In this document: positions 1 to 9,071 of the stretch, in pieces | How positions within the stretch are numbered: position 1 is the first letter of the stretch | Layout: each line of letters starts with the position of its first letter | Assembly (NCBI GenBank): GCA_024280945.1 | Contig: JAMXLO010000053.1 | Span: 1-64,000 of the forward strand | Length of the DNA: 64,000 nucleotides | Direction of reading: 5' to 3' | DNA from: Acetobacteraceae bacterium | Lineage (GTDB): Bacteria; Pseudomonadota; Alphaproteobacteria; Acetobacterales; Acetobacteraceae | The notes under the pieces: model-generated | Databases searched by the model: none | Told to the model about the DNA's origin: nothing | What the model saw: only the letters and a program-made list of their open reading frames with translations | Translations under genes and position numbers: made by a program

Positions 1-645
1 CGGGTGCCAGTCATCATCGAACCAGCCGTCGCCAATGGCGTTGAAATACCAGTGCGCCTCATTGATCGCAGCGTCCACCGGCTTGAGGCAGTTGATGCTG
101 CCCGAGCGCATCGGGCTGTTGAACGACTTCGCCAGGTCACGGTAGTCGGCGATCGTCTTCGGCGGCTGTTTGCCCGCGGCGTCGAACAGGTCTTTCCTGT
201 AGAAGAACATCATCGTGTTGACGGTGTGCGGCATCACATAGAGCTTGCCCTCGTGCGTGTATGTCTTGCGCACCGAATCGGGAAGGTCGTCCAGCTGGTA
301 TTCTTCGCGATACTTCGCCCAGAGGTCGTCGAGCGGCCGGAGCCAGCCATTTCGGGCGAATGTCTGGAAGCTGGTATCGCTGGCATAAACAATGTCTGGC
401 GTGTCCGATTTGGACGACATGGCGATGGTGATGAGTTCGAGCGCCTTGTCGAACGGCATGAGCTGGGTGTTGACGGTCACACCGGGGATCGCCGTCCGCA
501 TCTTCTCGGCGAAATATTCCAGCGCGGGATAGCGATGGCTGATCATCTGGATTGTCCCGGCGGCGTGCGCACGGGCACCAAGGACGGCCGGCGCCGCCAA
601 AGTGGCCGCGACCAGCGCGCGCCGGCTGAGATGAACCCTGCTCAT
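1..645 (-). CDS. ABC transporter extracellular (carbohydrate-type) substrate-binding protein, partial
   Basis: The frame is open from an ATG at 645 to the window edge, so only the first 215 residues are present and the C-terminus is missing. A GGGAGGA ribosome-binding site sits 6-7 bases upstream. The N-terminus (MSRVHLSRRALVAATLAAPA) is a twin-arginine-like export signal ending near ARAHAAG. The mature part has the pattern of family-1 solute-binding proteins (MISHRYPALEYFAEKM, then SDTPDIVYASD and GKLYVMPHTVNTMMFFYRKD). It would bind a sugar or related solute in the periplasm. The sugar-dehydrogenase-like gene just upstream on the same strand (31-base gap) supports a sugar or polyol catabolic operon. 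The permease genes must lie outside the window. Confidence 0.88.
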   Translation of the reverse strand, partial: MSRVHLSRRALVAATLAAPAVLGARAHAAGTIQMISHRYPALEYFAEKMRTAIPGVTVNTQLMPFDKALELITIAMSSKSDTPDIVYASDTSFQTFARNGWLRPLDDLWAKYREEYQLDDLPDSVRKTYTHEGKLYVMPHTVNTMMFFYRKDLFDAAGKQPPKTIADYRDLAKSFNSPMRSGSINCLKPVDAAINEAHWYFNAIGDGWFDDDWHP

Positions 646-676
646 CGATCGTTCCTCCCGCAACTTGTTGTCCAGT

Positions 677-1753
677 CTATGCGGCCGCTGTGACGGCCGG
701 AAGACTCACCGGGCGGTTCTCGCTCGCGGACTGATCGATTGCATCCGCGAGGCGCAGCAGATCGCGGCCGTCCTCGCCGGTCAGCACAGGCTGACCCTCG
801 CCACGCTTCAGGAGCTGGATAAATGCCAGCGTGGAGCGGCGGAAGCTCTCGCCCCAATCGGCATTGAGATCGTTGAAGGCGAGCAGCTCGCCGTCGCGAT
901 ACAGGGTCAGCGGCGGCTCCTCCAGCAACCGCCCTGTGCAGCGCGTCAGTGTCACGATGCCGCGCTCACCCACCACTTCGATGCGATCGTCATTGGCATA
1001 GTAGTCGGTATTGATCCGCATGTTCGGTACGTCCAGACAATCCCACACGACGTGCACCGGCGGATCGGCATGCCGCCAGGTGAGGCTGGCGGGCGAGTCG
1101 ACCACCCGTCCGTCCGGCAGCGTGGTCCAGTCGATGCGAGCGAACACCTCCGCGACCGGACCGAACAACCAGGTCGCAGTGGCAAGCTTATGATGCCCGT
1201 CGTCGAACGTCAGGCTGCCATGCCGCTTCTCATGCGTGAGTGCATACCGCCACGCCTGTGTCGCTGGCTCGATCGGCCATGAGCCGGCAGGATTGCCGTG
1301 CAGCGTCCGCATCCGGCAGATCAATGGCCGGCCGATCGAGCCATCCGCGATGAGTGCTTTCATCTTTTCGATCGGCGGATAGGTCAGCCAGTTCTCGAAC
1401 AGCTTCAGATGCCGGCCGGCGCGCTTGCCGGCATCGATCATGCGCTGACACTGCTCGATGGTCATCGCCATCGGTTTCTGCACCGAGACATGCAGGCCCC
1501 GCGCGAACGCCGCCTCGGTCATCTCGGCGTGTGCCGGATGCGGTGACAGGATCTCCACCATGTCGAGGTCGTGCTGCAGGAAGCGTGCATAGTCGGCATA
1601 GGCTGTAGCATGAGGAAATTCCGTCTGGCGGCGCGCCAACCGGTCAGGGTTTGCGTCGCACAGCGCGACCACCGCGGCGTCGGGATTGTCACGATAGCCG
1701 CGGAAGTGCAGGTCGGCGATGCGGCCGAGCCCGACGATGCCGACCTTGATCAT
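677..1753 (-). CDS. Gfo/Idh/MocA family oxidoreductase
   Basis: A 358-residue protein that begins with a Rossmann fold, [20 protein letters not shown] (GxGxxA-type NAD(P) loop at residues 8-13). The family's VQKPMAMT motif follows near residue 94 (EKP in most members) and then the C-terminal substrate-binding domain. Members oxidise or reduce cyclic sugars, inositols and related polyols using NAD(P). The length is normal. It lies immediately upstream of the ABC binding-protein gene on the same strand, so the two probably serve one sugar or polyol pathway. The 100-base gap to the divergent tautomerase gene at 1854 must hold both promoters. The exact substrate cannot be read from the sequence. 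Confidence 0.9.
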   Translation of the reverse strand: MIKVGIVGLGRIADLHFRGYRDNPDAAVVALCDANPDRLARRQTEFPHATAYADYARFLQHDLDMVEILSPHPAHAEMTEAAFARGLHVSVQKPMAMTIEQCQRMIDAGKRAGRHLKLFENWLTYPPIEKMKALIADGSIGRPLICRMRTLHGNPAGSWPIEPATQAWRYALTHEKRHGSLTFDDGHHKLATATWLFGPVAEVFARIDWTTLPDGRVVDSPASLTWRHADPPVHVVWDCLDVPNMRINTDYYANDDRIEVVGERGIVTLTRCTGRLLEEPPLTLYRDGELLAFNDLNADWGESFRRSTLAFIQLLKRGEGQPVLTGEDGRDLLRLADAIDQSASENRPVSLPAVTAAA

Positions 1754-1853
1754 GGATGTGACCCTGGTGCGATGCCGTTCCAGATCGCCACCACTGCCTC
1801 GCCTGCCAGCATGGAATGCCTCTATGATGGAAAGGACGAAGAGGAGGAAAGCA

Positions 1854-2039
1854 ATGCCGGAAGTCTATGTCCATGCCATCGAGGGCCGCTCCAAGGAGCA
1901 GAAGCGCGCGCTGATCAAAGACATCACCGACGCGGTGGTGAAGAATTTTGGCGTCACAGCGGATGCAGTGCTGGTCGAGATCCTCGAGAGCTCGCGCGAC
2001 AACAAGGCCAAGGGCGGCGTGCTGTTCAGCGAGCGTTGA
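1854..2039 (+). CDS. 4-oxalocrotonate tautomerase family protein
   Basis: A 61-residue protein, the usual size of 4-oxalocrotonate tautomerase subunits, starting [20 protein letters not shown]. Proline is residue 2 and becomes the catalytic N-terminal Pro1 after Met removal. The GRSxEQK segment is typical of the family. The open frame reaches farther upstream, but the ATG at 1854 has an excellent GAGGAGG site 6 bases before it and leaves proline at the N-terminus, which fixes the start. Family members tautomerise 2-hydroxymuconate-type substrates as oligomers in the cytoplasm. Its last 14 bases overlap the 3' end of the convergent hyfI-like gene. No other aromatic-degradation genes are adjacent, so its substrate is unknown. 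Confidence 0.88.
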   Translation: MPEVYVHAIEGRSKEQKRALIKDITDAVVKNFGVTADAVLVEILESSRDNKAKGGVLFSER

Positions 2040-2517
2040 GCAGGGCCAACAGGCCCTGCAATAGCTGCGCTGGCGTCGGCGGGCAGCCGGAAATCACCAG
2101 ATCGACCGGCACCACTTTCGAGACCGCGCCGATGCAGGCTGGGCTGTCGGCAAAGACGCCGCAACCGGCGGCGCAGTCGCCGGCCGCGACCACCCACTTG
2201 GGATCGGGCGTGGCGCGCCAGGTGCGCTCCAGAGCCTCGCGCATATTGCGCGTCACCGGGCCAGTGACCAACAGCACGTCGGCGTGGCGCGGCGACGCGA
2301 CAAAGCGCAGGCCGAAGCGTTCCAGATCGTAATATGCATTGTTCAACGCGTGGATTTCCAACTCGCAGCCATTGCAGGAGCCTGCGTCCACTTCGCGGAT
2401 CGCGAGGCTGCGTCCGAGCCGACGTTGCACTGCACGGTCCAGATCGGCGGCAAGCATTGCGAGCGGTGCCGATTCGGTTACTGGCGTGCGCAGGCCTTGC
2501 AGGAGGGTTCTTAGCAC
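2026..2517 (-). CDS. hyfI: Hydrogenase-4/complex I small-subunit-like protein (HyfI/NuoB type)
   Basis: 163 residues, homologous to the NuoB/HycG/HyfI small subunit. The iron-sulfur ligands are visible: CNGCE near residues 49-53, a cysteine in AAGDCAAGCG near residues 112-118, and CPP in VISGCPPTP near residue 145. These bind the proximal 4Fe-4S cluster that faces the large subunit. It is the last gene of the hyfBCEFGI-like operon and is separated from hyfG by 88 bases that contain a GC-rich hairpin. The cluster ligands are intact even though the partner large subunit lacks nickel ligands, so electron transfer may persist without hydrogen chemistry. Confidence 0.88.
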   Translation of the reverse strand: MLRTLLQGLRTPVTESAPLAMLAADLDRAVQRRLGRSLAIREVDAGSCNGCELEIHALNNAYYDLERFGLRFVASPRHADVLLVTGPVTRNMREALERTWRATPDPKWVVAAGDCAAGCGVFADSPACIGAVSKVVPVDLVISGCPPTPAQLLQGLLALLNAR

Positions 2518-2543
2518 GGGTGCGTGGCCCCCTCCCCCCGCCC

Positions 2544-2562
2544 CCCCGGATCAAGTCCGGGG
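2544..2562. repeat. GC-rich palindrome between hyfG- and hyfI-like genes
   Basis: A perfect 7-base inverted repeat (CCCCGGA and TCCGGGG) around a TCAAG loop, set in a run of C-rich sequence. This motif resembles the short dispersed palindromes common between genes in alphaproteobacteria. It may act as an intra-operon attenuator or RNA-stabilising stem for the upstream hyf genes. No T-run follows, so a simple terminator is less likely. Confidence 0.5.
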
Positions 2563-2605
2563 CAGGCGCCTCCCGCGAGGGGAGCGCGAGCAACTGGGGA
2601 AGCGT

Positions 2606-3994
2606 TCATAGATCGTGTCCCGAATAGGAGCAGTTGAAGGATTTGTTGCATAGCGGGAAGTCTGCGACGATGTTGCCTTCGATCGCGGCTTCCAGCAGCG
2701 GCCACTGAAACCAGGATGCATCGCGCATGTGGCAACGGTCGATGTGTCCCGCCTCGTCGATGCGTAGCCATACCAGGACGTCGCCGCGAAAGGCCTCGGT
2801 CATGGCGACGCCTTCCGCTGACCGGTGCGGCTCGCAGGCGACGCGAATGTCGCCAGTGGGAAGCGCGTTCAGCATCTGCTCGAGCATCGACAGGCTCTGC
2901 TCGATTTCTTTGATGCGGATCCAGACGCGGGCGTTGACGTCGCCCTCATGCAGCACCGGTACCTCGAAGTGCAGCTGGTCGTACGGGGGATAGGGGATCG
3001 AGCGGCGCGCGTCGAAGTCACGTCCTGATGCACGTCCAACAATGCCGCCCGCCGCGAACTGCCGCGCCAGTTCGGCCGACACGCGCCCGGTGCCGACCGT
3101 GCGATCCTGTAGCGACGCCGTCTTGTCGTAGAGGTCAACAAGCGCCGGAAAGCGTGCGCGGATGGCATCGATCAGCGTGCGTATCGGCGCGTCGCCGGCA
3201 AGGTCAGCCGCGACACCACCCGGCACGACACAGTCCATCATCAGGCGATGGCCGAAGCACTCGGCGGCGCAGCGCAGCACGCCTTCGCGCAGCATGCCGC
3301 AATGCGCCAGCATGATAGTGAAGGCGGCATCGTTGCAGATCGCACCGAAATCGCCCAGGTGGTTGGCGACCCGCTCCAGCTCGGCCATCACGCCGCGCAA
3401 CCAAACGGCGCGTGGCGGCGGCGCAATCCCCAGAGCCATTTCGACCGCGCTTACAAAGGCGAGCGCATAGGCAACGGTACTGTCCCCCGATGTACGACCA
3501 GCGAGCCGCGCGGCCCGCGCAACCGTGGCACCGTGCATCAGGCGGTCGATGCCCTTGTGCACGTAGCCAAGGCGCTGTTCCAACCGCACCACGGTTTCGC
3601 CATCGGCGGTGAAGCGGAAATGGCCCGGTTCGATGACGCCGGCATGCACGGGACCGACGGGAATTTGGTGCAGGCTCTCGCCTTCGACCGGCAGGAACGG
3701 ATAGGCAGTTGGATTAGCGCCGTGATCAAGCCAGGGACGCGCATCGGGCAGGCCGACGGGGTCGAGCCCAAACAGATCGCGCGCCGCGCGCTCCAGACGA
3801 ATGGCAGGAGGGTGCGACGCGCCAACCGATGGATAGAGGCCGTTCGGGCAGTCCAGGCTGATCACCACGATGGCATTGTCGAACACCGCCATGTGGATGC
3901 GCCCAGGCTCGCCCCACAGGCTGAGCAGCGTCGCGTCGCCTGCGGCAATCGCTCGCGTGGCCTGCTGCCAATAGGTGGCATCGACCGCCGTCAT
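2606..3994 (-). CDS. hyfG: Hydrogenase-4/NuoCD-like large subunit lacking nickel ligands (HyfG-like)
   Basis: About 462 residues with a NuoC/HycE-like N-terminal part and a NuoD/hydrogenase-large-subunit-like C-terminal part (LGYVHKGIDRLMHG, then RLAGRTSGDSTVAYA). In true NiFe enzymes the second segment reads RxCGxC; here both cysteines are gone. The C-terminal DPCxxC motif is replaced by NKSFNCSYSGHDL. It therefore cannot bind a standard NiFe centre and belongs with energy-converting-hydrogenase-related (Ehr) complexes. I chose the ATG at 3994, 10 bases after the hyfF stop. An ATG at 4027, overlapping hyfF by 23 bases, is also possible. It is the soluble arm of the membrane complex encoded upstream. 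Confidence 0.87.
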   Translation of the reverse strand: MTAVDATYWQQATRAIAAGDATLLSLWGEPGRIHMAVFDNAIVVISLDCPNGLYPSVGASHPPAIRLERAARDLFGLDPVGLPDARPWLDHGANPTAYPFLPVEGESLHQIPVGPVHAGVIEPGHFRFTADGETVVRLEQRLGYVHKGIDRLMHGATVARAARLAGRTSGDSTVAYALAFVSAVEMALGIAPPPRAVWLRGVMAELERVANHLGDFGAICNDAAFTIMLAHCGMLREGVLRCAAECFGHRLMMDCVVPGGVAADLAGDAPIRTLIDAIRARFPALVDLYDKTASLQDRTVGTGRVSAELARQFAAGGIVGRASGRDFDARRSIPYPPYDQLHFEVPVLHEGDVNARVWIRIKEIEQSLSMLEQMLNALPTGDIRVACEPHRSAEGVAMTEAFRGDVLVWLRIDEAGHIDRCHMRDASWFQWPLLEAAIEGNIVADFPLCNKSFNCSYSGHDL

Positions 3995-4004
3995 GACCCA
4001 CCGA

Positions 4005-5435
4005 TCATCCGAGCAGTACCGCGACATGCTGGAACCACGCCACCAGCGGACCAGGCAGCCAGACGCCGGCGATCAGCACAAGCGCAAGATGTGCGAACAT
4101 CGGAACATAAGATGCAGTGACCGGTCCGGTCGGGCCGCGCGGCTCGCCGAATGCGACCGACGAGACGCGCAGGAACAGTGCGCCGAACGACACCAGGAGA
4201 CCGAATACGAACAGGATTGCAAGCAGGGGTTCGCGCGCGAAGGTCGAGCTGACGAGGAGGAACTCGCTGGTGAACACACCGAATGGCGGCAGGCCGGCGA
4301 TGGCAGCGACGCCGGCGATCAGGCCCCAGCCGAGCAGCGGGTGCGTCGAGGTCAAGCCACCCATATCGGCAATGCGCTGGGTGCCCTTCACCTGGGCGAC
4401 ATGGCCAACCGAGAAGAAGATCGCTGACTTCGTCAGGCTGTGCATCGCCATCTGCAGCAGGCCGGCGAAGTTGCCCAACGGTCCGGCCATGCCGAAGGCG
4501 AACACCGTGATGCCCATGTGCTCGATCGAGGAATAGGCGAACATGCGCTTGATGTCGCGCCGTCGATACAGCATGAAGGCGGCGAAGATCAGCGACAGCA
4601 AACCAAGTGCAATCATCAGCGGACCAGGCGCGATGGCGCCGGGATTGGCGGCGAGCAACACCTTGAAGCGCAGCAGCGCATAGAGCGCCACATTCAGCAG
4701 CAGGCCCGAGAGCACGGCAGAGATCGGCGTCGGGCCTTCCGCGTGCGCGTCGGGCAGCCAGGCGTGCATCGGCGCCAGCCCGACCTTGGTGCCATAGCCC
4801 AGCAGCAAAAAAATGAAGGCAACGTTGAGCAGAGCCGGGTCGAAGTCGTGCGCGCGGGTCAGGAGGACGGTCCACACCATGGCGTCGATGCCCTCGCCGA
4901 CCACGGGGCGTGCAGCGAGATAGACGAGAATGGTACCGAACAATGCCAGCGCAATGCCGACGCTGCCCAGGATGAAGTATTTCCACGCGGCCTCGATGGC
5001 TTCGTGCGTACGATAGATGCCGACCATCACGACTGTCGTCAGTGTGGCGAGTTCGACCGCCACCCACATCAGCCCGATATTGTTGGCAAGCAACGCCAGG
5101 TTCATGCCGAACAACATGAGCTGGAACATGGCGTGATAGAATCGCAGATAGTTCGGCGTCAGGCGGCCTTCCTCCAGTTCGTGGCCAATATAGCTGGCGC
5201 TGAATACGCTGGTGGTGAAGCCGACGAACGTGCTGAGCAAAATGAAGACGATATTCAGGTCGTCCACCGCGAGGAACTGACCCGCGGCGGGGCGGTCCAC
5301 CAGAAGCAGCAACGCAGCGATCAGCGCCAGCCCGCTTGCCGTGACGTTGATCTTCGCGGACAGCCGGTAATCCCGGATCAACGCCAGCAGTGCCGCGCCG
5401 AGCAGCGGAATCGCCAGTACGAGGGTCTCGGTCAA
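4005..5435 (-). CDS. hyfF: Hydrogenase-4 component F-like / NuoN-type antiporter-like membrane subunit
   Basis: A polytopic membrane protein of 476 residues in the proton-pumping NuoL/M/N family. It contains the family pattern KVGLAPMHAWLPDAHAEGPT with the conserved channel lysine and histidine, and RRRDIKRMFAYSSIEHMG. A much longer open frame continues upstream, but that part is antisense-like filler overlapping hyfE. The likely start is a TTG at 5435 whose last two bases overlap the hyfE TGA, with GGGGAAC just upstream, giving MTETLVLAIPLLGAALL. It would form a transmembrane ion pathway of the Ehr-type complex. Its stop is followed closely by hyfG, so the genes are cotranslated. Confidence 0.88.
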   Translation of the reverse strand: MTETLVLAIPLLGAALLALIRDYRLSAKINVTASGLALIAALLLLVDRPAAGQFLAVDDLNIVFILLSTFVGFTTSVFSASYIGHELEEGRLTPNYLRFYHAMFQLMLFGMNLALLANNIGLMWVAVELATLTTVVMVGIYRTHEAIEAAWKYFILGSVGIALALFGTILVYLAARPVVGEGIDAMVWTVLLTRAHDFDPALLNVAFIFLLLGYGTKVGLAPMHAWLPDAHAEGPTPISAVLSGLLLNVALYALLRFKVLLAANPGAIAPGPLMIALGLLSLIFAAFMLYRRRDIKRMFAYSSIEHMGITVFAFGMAGPLGNFAGLLQMAMHSLTKSAIFFSVGHVAQVKGTQRIADMGGLTSTHPLLGWGLIAGVAAIAGLPPFGVFTSEFLLVSSTFAREPLLAILFVFGLLVSFGALFLRVSSVAFGEPRGPTGPVTASYVPMFAHLALVLIAGVWLPGPLVAWFQHVAVLLG

Positions 5436-6097
5436 CGTCGTTCCCCGCGGAACCGATCGAGAGCTTCGAGATCGACCGTGTCGAAACGTTCGCGGATCCG
5501 GAACAGGAAGATGCCGACGACGATGAACGCGATCAGGATGGAGAAGGCGACGCTGATCTCCACCACGAGCGGCATTCCCTGCGCACCGGTGGCGGCGAGG
5601 TTCACACCGTTCTCCAAGGACAGGAAGCCGGCGACCTGACTGACCGCATTGCGCCGCGTCACCATCATCAACAGGCCGATCAGCACCACTGACAGCGCGA
5701 GCGAGATGTCCTCGCGCGCCACCGGATCGACATGTGCCGTCACCGGGAGCATCACCATCAGCGACAGTGCGACCATCGCAATCCCGGCCAGCATGGTGAG
5801 GCCGATACTGACCACGGTCTCGATCTCGCGGTGGATGCCGAGACGGAACACCATGCGCCGGAGCGCCATGGGGATGGCGATCGCCTTGAAGCCCAAGGCG
5901 ATCAGCGCAGTGATGTAGAGGTGCGGCGCGTGCTGAATGTGCGCCTGCCAGGCGACCGAAATCGCCAGAACGAAGGCGTGCAGCGCCAGCACGTTGATCA
6001 CTGCATACAGCCGATCCTGGTACAGCATGGCGAAGCTGACCAGCACCAGGAGTCCGGCGAGCATGTGCGAGACGTCGAAGGCGAAACCGGATATCAC
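5432..6097 (-). CDS. hyfE: Hydrogenase-4 component E-like membrane subunit (NuoK-like)
   Basis: 221 residues with about six or seven hydrophobic helices, similar to HyfE, whose C-terminal half resembles NuoK. A conserved-looking segment is SQVAGFLSLENGVNLAATG near residue 155, with the buried glutamate typical of NuoK-type ion channels. The start ATG overlaps the hyfC stop as ATGA (6094-6097), and the stop overlaps the start of hyfF, so translation is coupled on both sides. It is an integral inner-membrane part of the ion-translocating arm. Function beyond assembly and ion conduction cannot be inferred here. Confidence 0.87.
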   Translation of the reverse strand: MISGFAFDVSHMLAGLLVLVSFAMLYQDRLYAVINVLALHAFVLAISVAWQAHIQHAPHLYITALIALGFKAIAIPMALRRMVFRLGIHREIETVVSIGLTMLAGIAMVALSLMVMLPVTAHVDPVAREDISLALSVVLIGLLMMVTRRNAVSQVAGFLSLENGVNLAATGAQGMPLVVEISVAFSILIAFIVVGIFLFRIRERFDTVDLEALDRFRGERR

Positions 6098-7032
6098 ATG
6101 CCCTCCGACACGAAGCGCAGCAGCACGCCGAGGAGCGCCAGCATGAGCGCTGCGCCGAGAAAGTTGGGGACGCGGAAGACGCGCATCTTGGCAATCGATA
6201 CTTCGAACACGCCCAGCAGAACGCCCGCAACGGCAAGCTTCAGCAAGTAAGCGATCAAGCCAATGACGTAGCCATGGGCCAGTCCGAATGGAAAGAAGAT
6301 GCAGGCAATGACCGAGACGTAAAGCAGCAGCTTCAGCGACGCAGCCAGTTCGATCATCGCCAGGTGACGGCCGGAATATTCCAGCACCATCGCCTCGTGC
6401 ACCATGGTGAGTTCCAGATGCGTCGCCGGATTGTCCACCGGGATGCGCGCGTTCTCGGCCAATGCCACGATCACCAGCGCCACCAGTCCGAGTGCCAGCG
6501 TGACGCGCAATCCGACAGCGGAGAACGCCATATAGTCGGCAATGGTCGATAGCTGTGTGGATCCTGCGATCAGCGCGACCGACAGGGCGATCATCAGCAT
6601 AGCCGGTTCGGCGAGCGAGGCGATCATCACCTCGCGCGAGGCACCGATGCCGCCGAAGCTTGTGCCGATGTCCATTGCGGCCAGTGCCTGCGCGAAGCGG
6701 GCACTGCCAAGCAGTGCGGTGATGGCGATCAGGTCGCCAGACCAGCTGAACAACAGGCCGGTGGCGAAGGTAGGCACCAGGGCGGCTGCCACCCAGGTAA
6801 CGGCGAAAATGACATAGGGTGCGACGCGGAACAGCCAGGAGGCGTTCTCGGCCAGCACCACGTCCTTGTGCAACAGACGCTTGAGGTCGCGGTAAGGCTG
6901 GATCACTGATGGCCCCTGGCGGCGCTGCAGCCGCGCCTTCACCTTGCGGGTGAGACCGGTGAGCAGCGGTGCGAGCAGCAGGACCAGCGCCATCTGCACG
7001 CCCTGTACCAGGAGGGCGGGGATCACTGCCAT
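6094..7032 (-). CDS. hyfC: Hydrogenase-4 component C-like / NuoH-type membrane anchor subunit
   Basis: 312 residues, the size of HyfC/HycD. The NuoH-family signature appears in RRQGPSVIQPYRDLKRLLHKD near residues 37-57, with glutamate-containing loops such as VHEAMVLEYSGRHLA. This subunit joins the soluble redox arm to the antiporter-like arm in the inner membrane. The start at 7032 is embedded in the last codons of hyfB (10-base overlap). The longer frame to 7137 is rejected because it would lie deep inside hyfB and lacks homology. It is followed by an ATGA overlap with hyfE. Confidence 0.88.
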   Translation of the reverse strand: MAVIPALLVQGVQMALVLLLAPLLTGLTRKVKARLQRRQGPSVIQPYRDLKRLLHKDVVLAENASWLFRVAPYVIFAVTWVAAALVPTFATGLLFSWSGDLIAITALLGSARFAQALAAMDIGTSFGGIGASREVMIASLAEPAMLMIALSVALIAGSTQLSTIADYMAFSAVGLRVTLALGLVALVIVALAENARIPVDNPATHLELTMVHEAMVLEYSGRHLAMIELAASLKLLLYVSVIACIFFPFGLAHGYVIGLIAYLLKLAVAGVLLGVFEVSIAKMRVFRVPNFLGAALMLALLGVLLRFVSEGM

Positions 7033-9023
7033 AATGCGAGCGCCAGCAGCAGTATGACCAGGGCGGCGAAGACGAAGCCGAGGTAGCGGCGAATGGTGAG
7101 GAACTGCAGATGGTTCAACGCCTGCGACATCCACCACACCGCAGCGGCGATCGGCGCGTACAGCGCGTCCCAGATCGGATCGGCGATATGCTTCTCGATG
7201 CTTGCCGGCGCGGTGGCGCCGGGCGGCGGCATGGTGACCGTGTCGTGCGCGCGGAACACCACCGCGCCGTAAACCCGGCGGATCGGCTGCGCGAAGCTGC
7301 CAGCGGTGTACTGAGTCTGCGGACGCGGGTCAGGGAAGCCGCAATCCCAGGCCGGAGCACGACGCAGCGCATGCGATGCAAACCGGTGAATCGCCAACAC
7401 GCCGAGTGATGCGGATATCGTGACAAACACCAGCACCAGCAGGCCATTGTAGGAGCTGCGCGCTGTCTCGACCGGCACGATGGAAAGCCACGCAACATCG
7501 AGCTGTTTTGGCATATGCGCGCCGGTCAGCGCCTGGGTCACCGGGGCCAGCAGGTCGATTACCGCGCCGGGGAAAATGCCCGCCAGCAGGCAAAGCGCTG
7601 CGAATACGAACATGGCATTGGTGGAATAGCCGTCCACCTCGCGCGCATCTGCGGCAACCCGCGTGCGGGCACGACCCAAAAAGGTGACGCCGAACGCCTT
7701 GACGAAGCAGGCGGCGGCAAGCGCAGCGGACAGCGCCAGCAGCGCACCATCGGCCGGGATCGCCAGCTTCAGGCCCCATTGCGGCAGATCGGGATGCAGC
7801 AGGATCGCCTGAAAGGTCAGCCACTCGGACACGAACCCGTTGAGCGGCGGCAGCGCCGAGATCGCGATACAGCCGATCAGGAAGGCGAACGCGGTCTTCG
7901 GCATGCGATGGATCAGGCCGCCGAGATGATCCATGTCGCGCTCACCGGTCGCGGTGAGCACTGCACCGGAGCCAAAGAACAGCAGACTCTTGAAGACCGA
8001 GTGATTGAATACGTGAAACAGCGCTGCGGTCAGTGCCAGGGCAGCGGCGGCGGGCAACAGGTTGGCACCGAAGGCCAGGGCGAGGCCGAGACCGATGAAG
8101 ATGATGCCGATGTTCTCGACGGTATGGTAGGCGAGAAGCCGCTTCAGGTCATGCTCCATCAGCGCGTACAGCACGCCGAGTACGGCGGTGATGCCGCCGA
8201 CCGCGAGCACGATCACACCACCCCACCAGGTTGGCGCGCCGAGCAGATCAAAGACGATGCGGATAAAACCGTAGACCGCGACCTTGGTCATGACGCCACT
8301 CATCAGCGCGGAGACATGGCTCGGTGCCGCCGGGTGCGCGAGCGGCAGCCAGGCGTGCAACGGCACCACGCCCGCCTTCGACCCGGCACCGATCAGCGCC
8401 AGCACCAGCGCCAGCGCCGCGATGCCGGGCGATGGATGCGCCGCCTGCATCGCAGCAAAACTGAAGTCGCCGGTGGCGCCGGCAAGCAGACCGAAGCACA
8501 GCAGCAGTGCCAGGCCGGAAAAGCTCGCCATGACGATATACACGAAGCCGGCGTTCGCGTTGCCGGGCTCTCGATCGTGCGACATCACCAGGGCCCAGGA
8601 TGCGAGCGACATCAGTTCCCAGGCGAACAGGAAGCTGAAGGCATCGGCTGCCACCACGACCAAGGTGAGTCCGGCGAGGAACGCGGGATAGAACGGCAGC
8701 ACACGCTGTGGTTCTGGCTCGTGGCGACCGTAACCCAGCGCGTAGTAGCTGGCGCCTGCACTGCCCAGTCCCACGACCACAAGGAAGAACGCAGCCAGCG
8801 GATCGAGTTGGAACCGCGCACCGATCCACGGCAAGCCGAGTGGCAGCGTGACTGTCGACGACCCGCCGCCAATCGACAGCAATGCGATCAGCAGCAACGC
8901 CAGCGAGATCGCCAGGCTGCCGCCATAGACGATGCGGCCGCCGGATGCTGTTCGGGCGACAACCGCTCCGACCAAGGCAAGCGTCATCAGCAGCACGATA
9001 CAGCCGAGCGGCAATGCGATCAT
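7023..9023 (-). CDS. hyfB: Hydrogenase-4 component B-like / NuoL-type antiporter-like membrane subunit
   Basis: 666 residues with many membrane helices. The antiporter core is clear: SKAGVVPLHAWLPLAHPAAP contains the channel lysine and histidines, followed by MEHDLKRLLAYHTVENIG and HVFNHSVFKSLLFFGSG. The C-terminal extension (AWDCGFPDPRPQTQYTAGSF) is typical of HyfB/HycC rather than NuoL. The start at 9023 (MIALPLGCIV) removes a 23-residue non-homologous stretch that overlaps the regulator gene. It is the first structural gene of the operon, 22 bases after the HTH regulator stop, so the regulator is probably cotranscribed. Confidence 0.88.
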   Translation of the reverse strand: MIALPLGCIVLLMTLALVGAVVARTASGGRIVYGGSLAISLALLLIALLSIGGGSSTVTLPLGLPWIGARFQLDPLAAFFLVVVGLGSAGASYYALGYGRHEPEPQRVLPFYPAFLAGLTLVVVAADAFSFLFAWELMSLASWALVMSHDREPGNANAGFVYIVMASFSGLALLLCFGLLAGATGDFSFAAMQAAHPSPGIAALALVLALIGAGSKAGVVPLHAWLPLAHPAAPSHVSALMSGVMTKVAVYGFIRIVFDLLGAPTWWGGVIVLAVGGITAVLGVLYALMEHDLKRLLAYHTVENIGIIFIGLGLALAFGANLLPAAAALALTAALFHVFNHSVFKSLLFFGSGAVLTATGERDMDHLGGLIHRMPKTAFAFLIGCIAISALPPLNGFVSEWLTFQAILLHPDLPQWGLKLAIPADGALLALSAALAAACFVKAFGVTFLGRARTRVAADAREVDGYSTNAMFVFAALCLLAGIFPGAVIDLLAPVTQALTGAHMPKQLDVAWLSIVPVETARSSYNGLLVLVFVTISASLGVLAIHRFASHALRRAPAWDCGFPDPRPQTQYTAGSFAQPIRRVYGAVVFRAHDTVTMPPPGATAPASIEKHIADPIWDALYAPIAAAVWWMSQALNHLQFLTIRRYLGFVFAALVILLLALALWQ

Positions 9024-9025
9024 GG

Positions 9026-9071
9026 GCGCGGCCGCTTTGGGGCGATCATGCGCGCGGCCGCTTTGGGGCGA
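9026..9071. repeat. Tandem 20-bp direct repeat at the regulator/hyfB junction
   Basis: The 20-base unit GCGCGGCCGCTTTGGGGCGA occurs at 9026-9045 and again, perfectly, at 9052-9071 (period 26). The right copy encodes the C-terminal LAPKRPRA of the HTH regulator; the left copy is the noncoding leader of hyfB. The regulator stop codon lies between them. It looks like a recent local duplication that set the spacing of regulator stop and hyfB start. Confidence 0.75.

Noticed and set aside
2606-4027. Active NiFe hydrogenase large subunit
   Set aside because: Both cysteine pairs that bind the NiFe centre are missing and no maturation genes are present.
5436-6236. Upstream extension giving a 743-residue protein with HyfF at its C-terminus
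   Set aside because: The extra 267 residues are non-homologous and overlap hyfE and hyfC in another frame. The TTG start at 5435 fits the hyfE stop.
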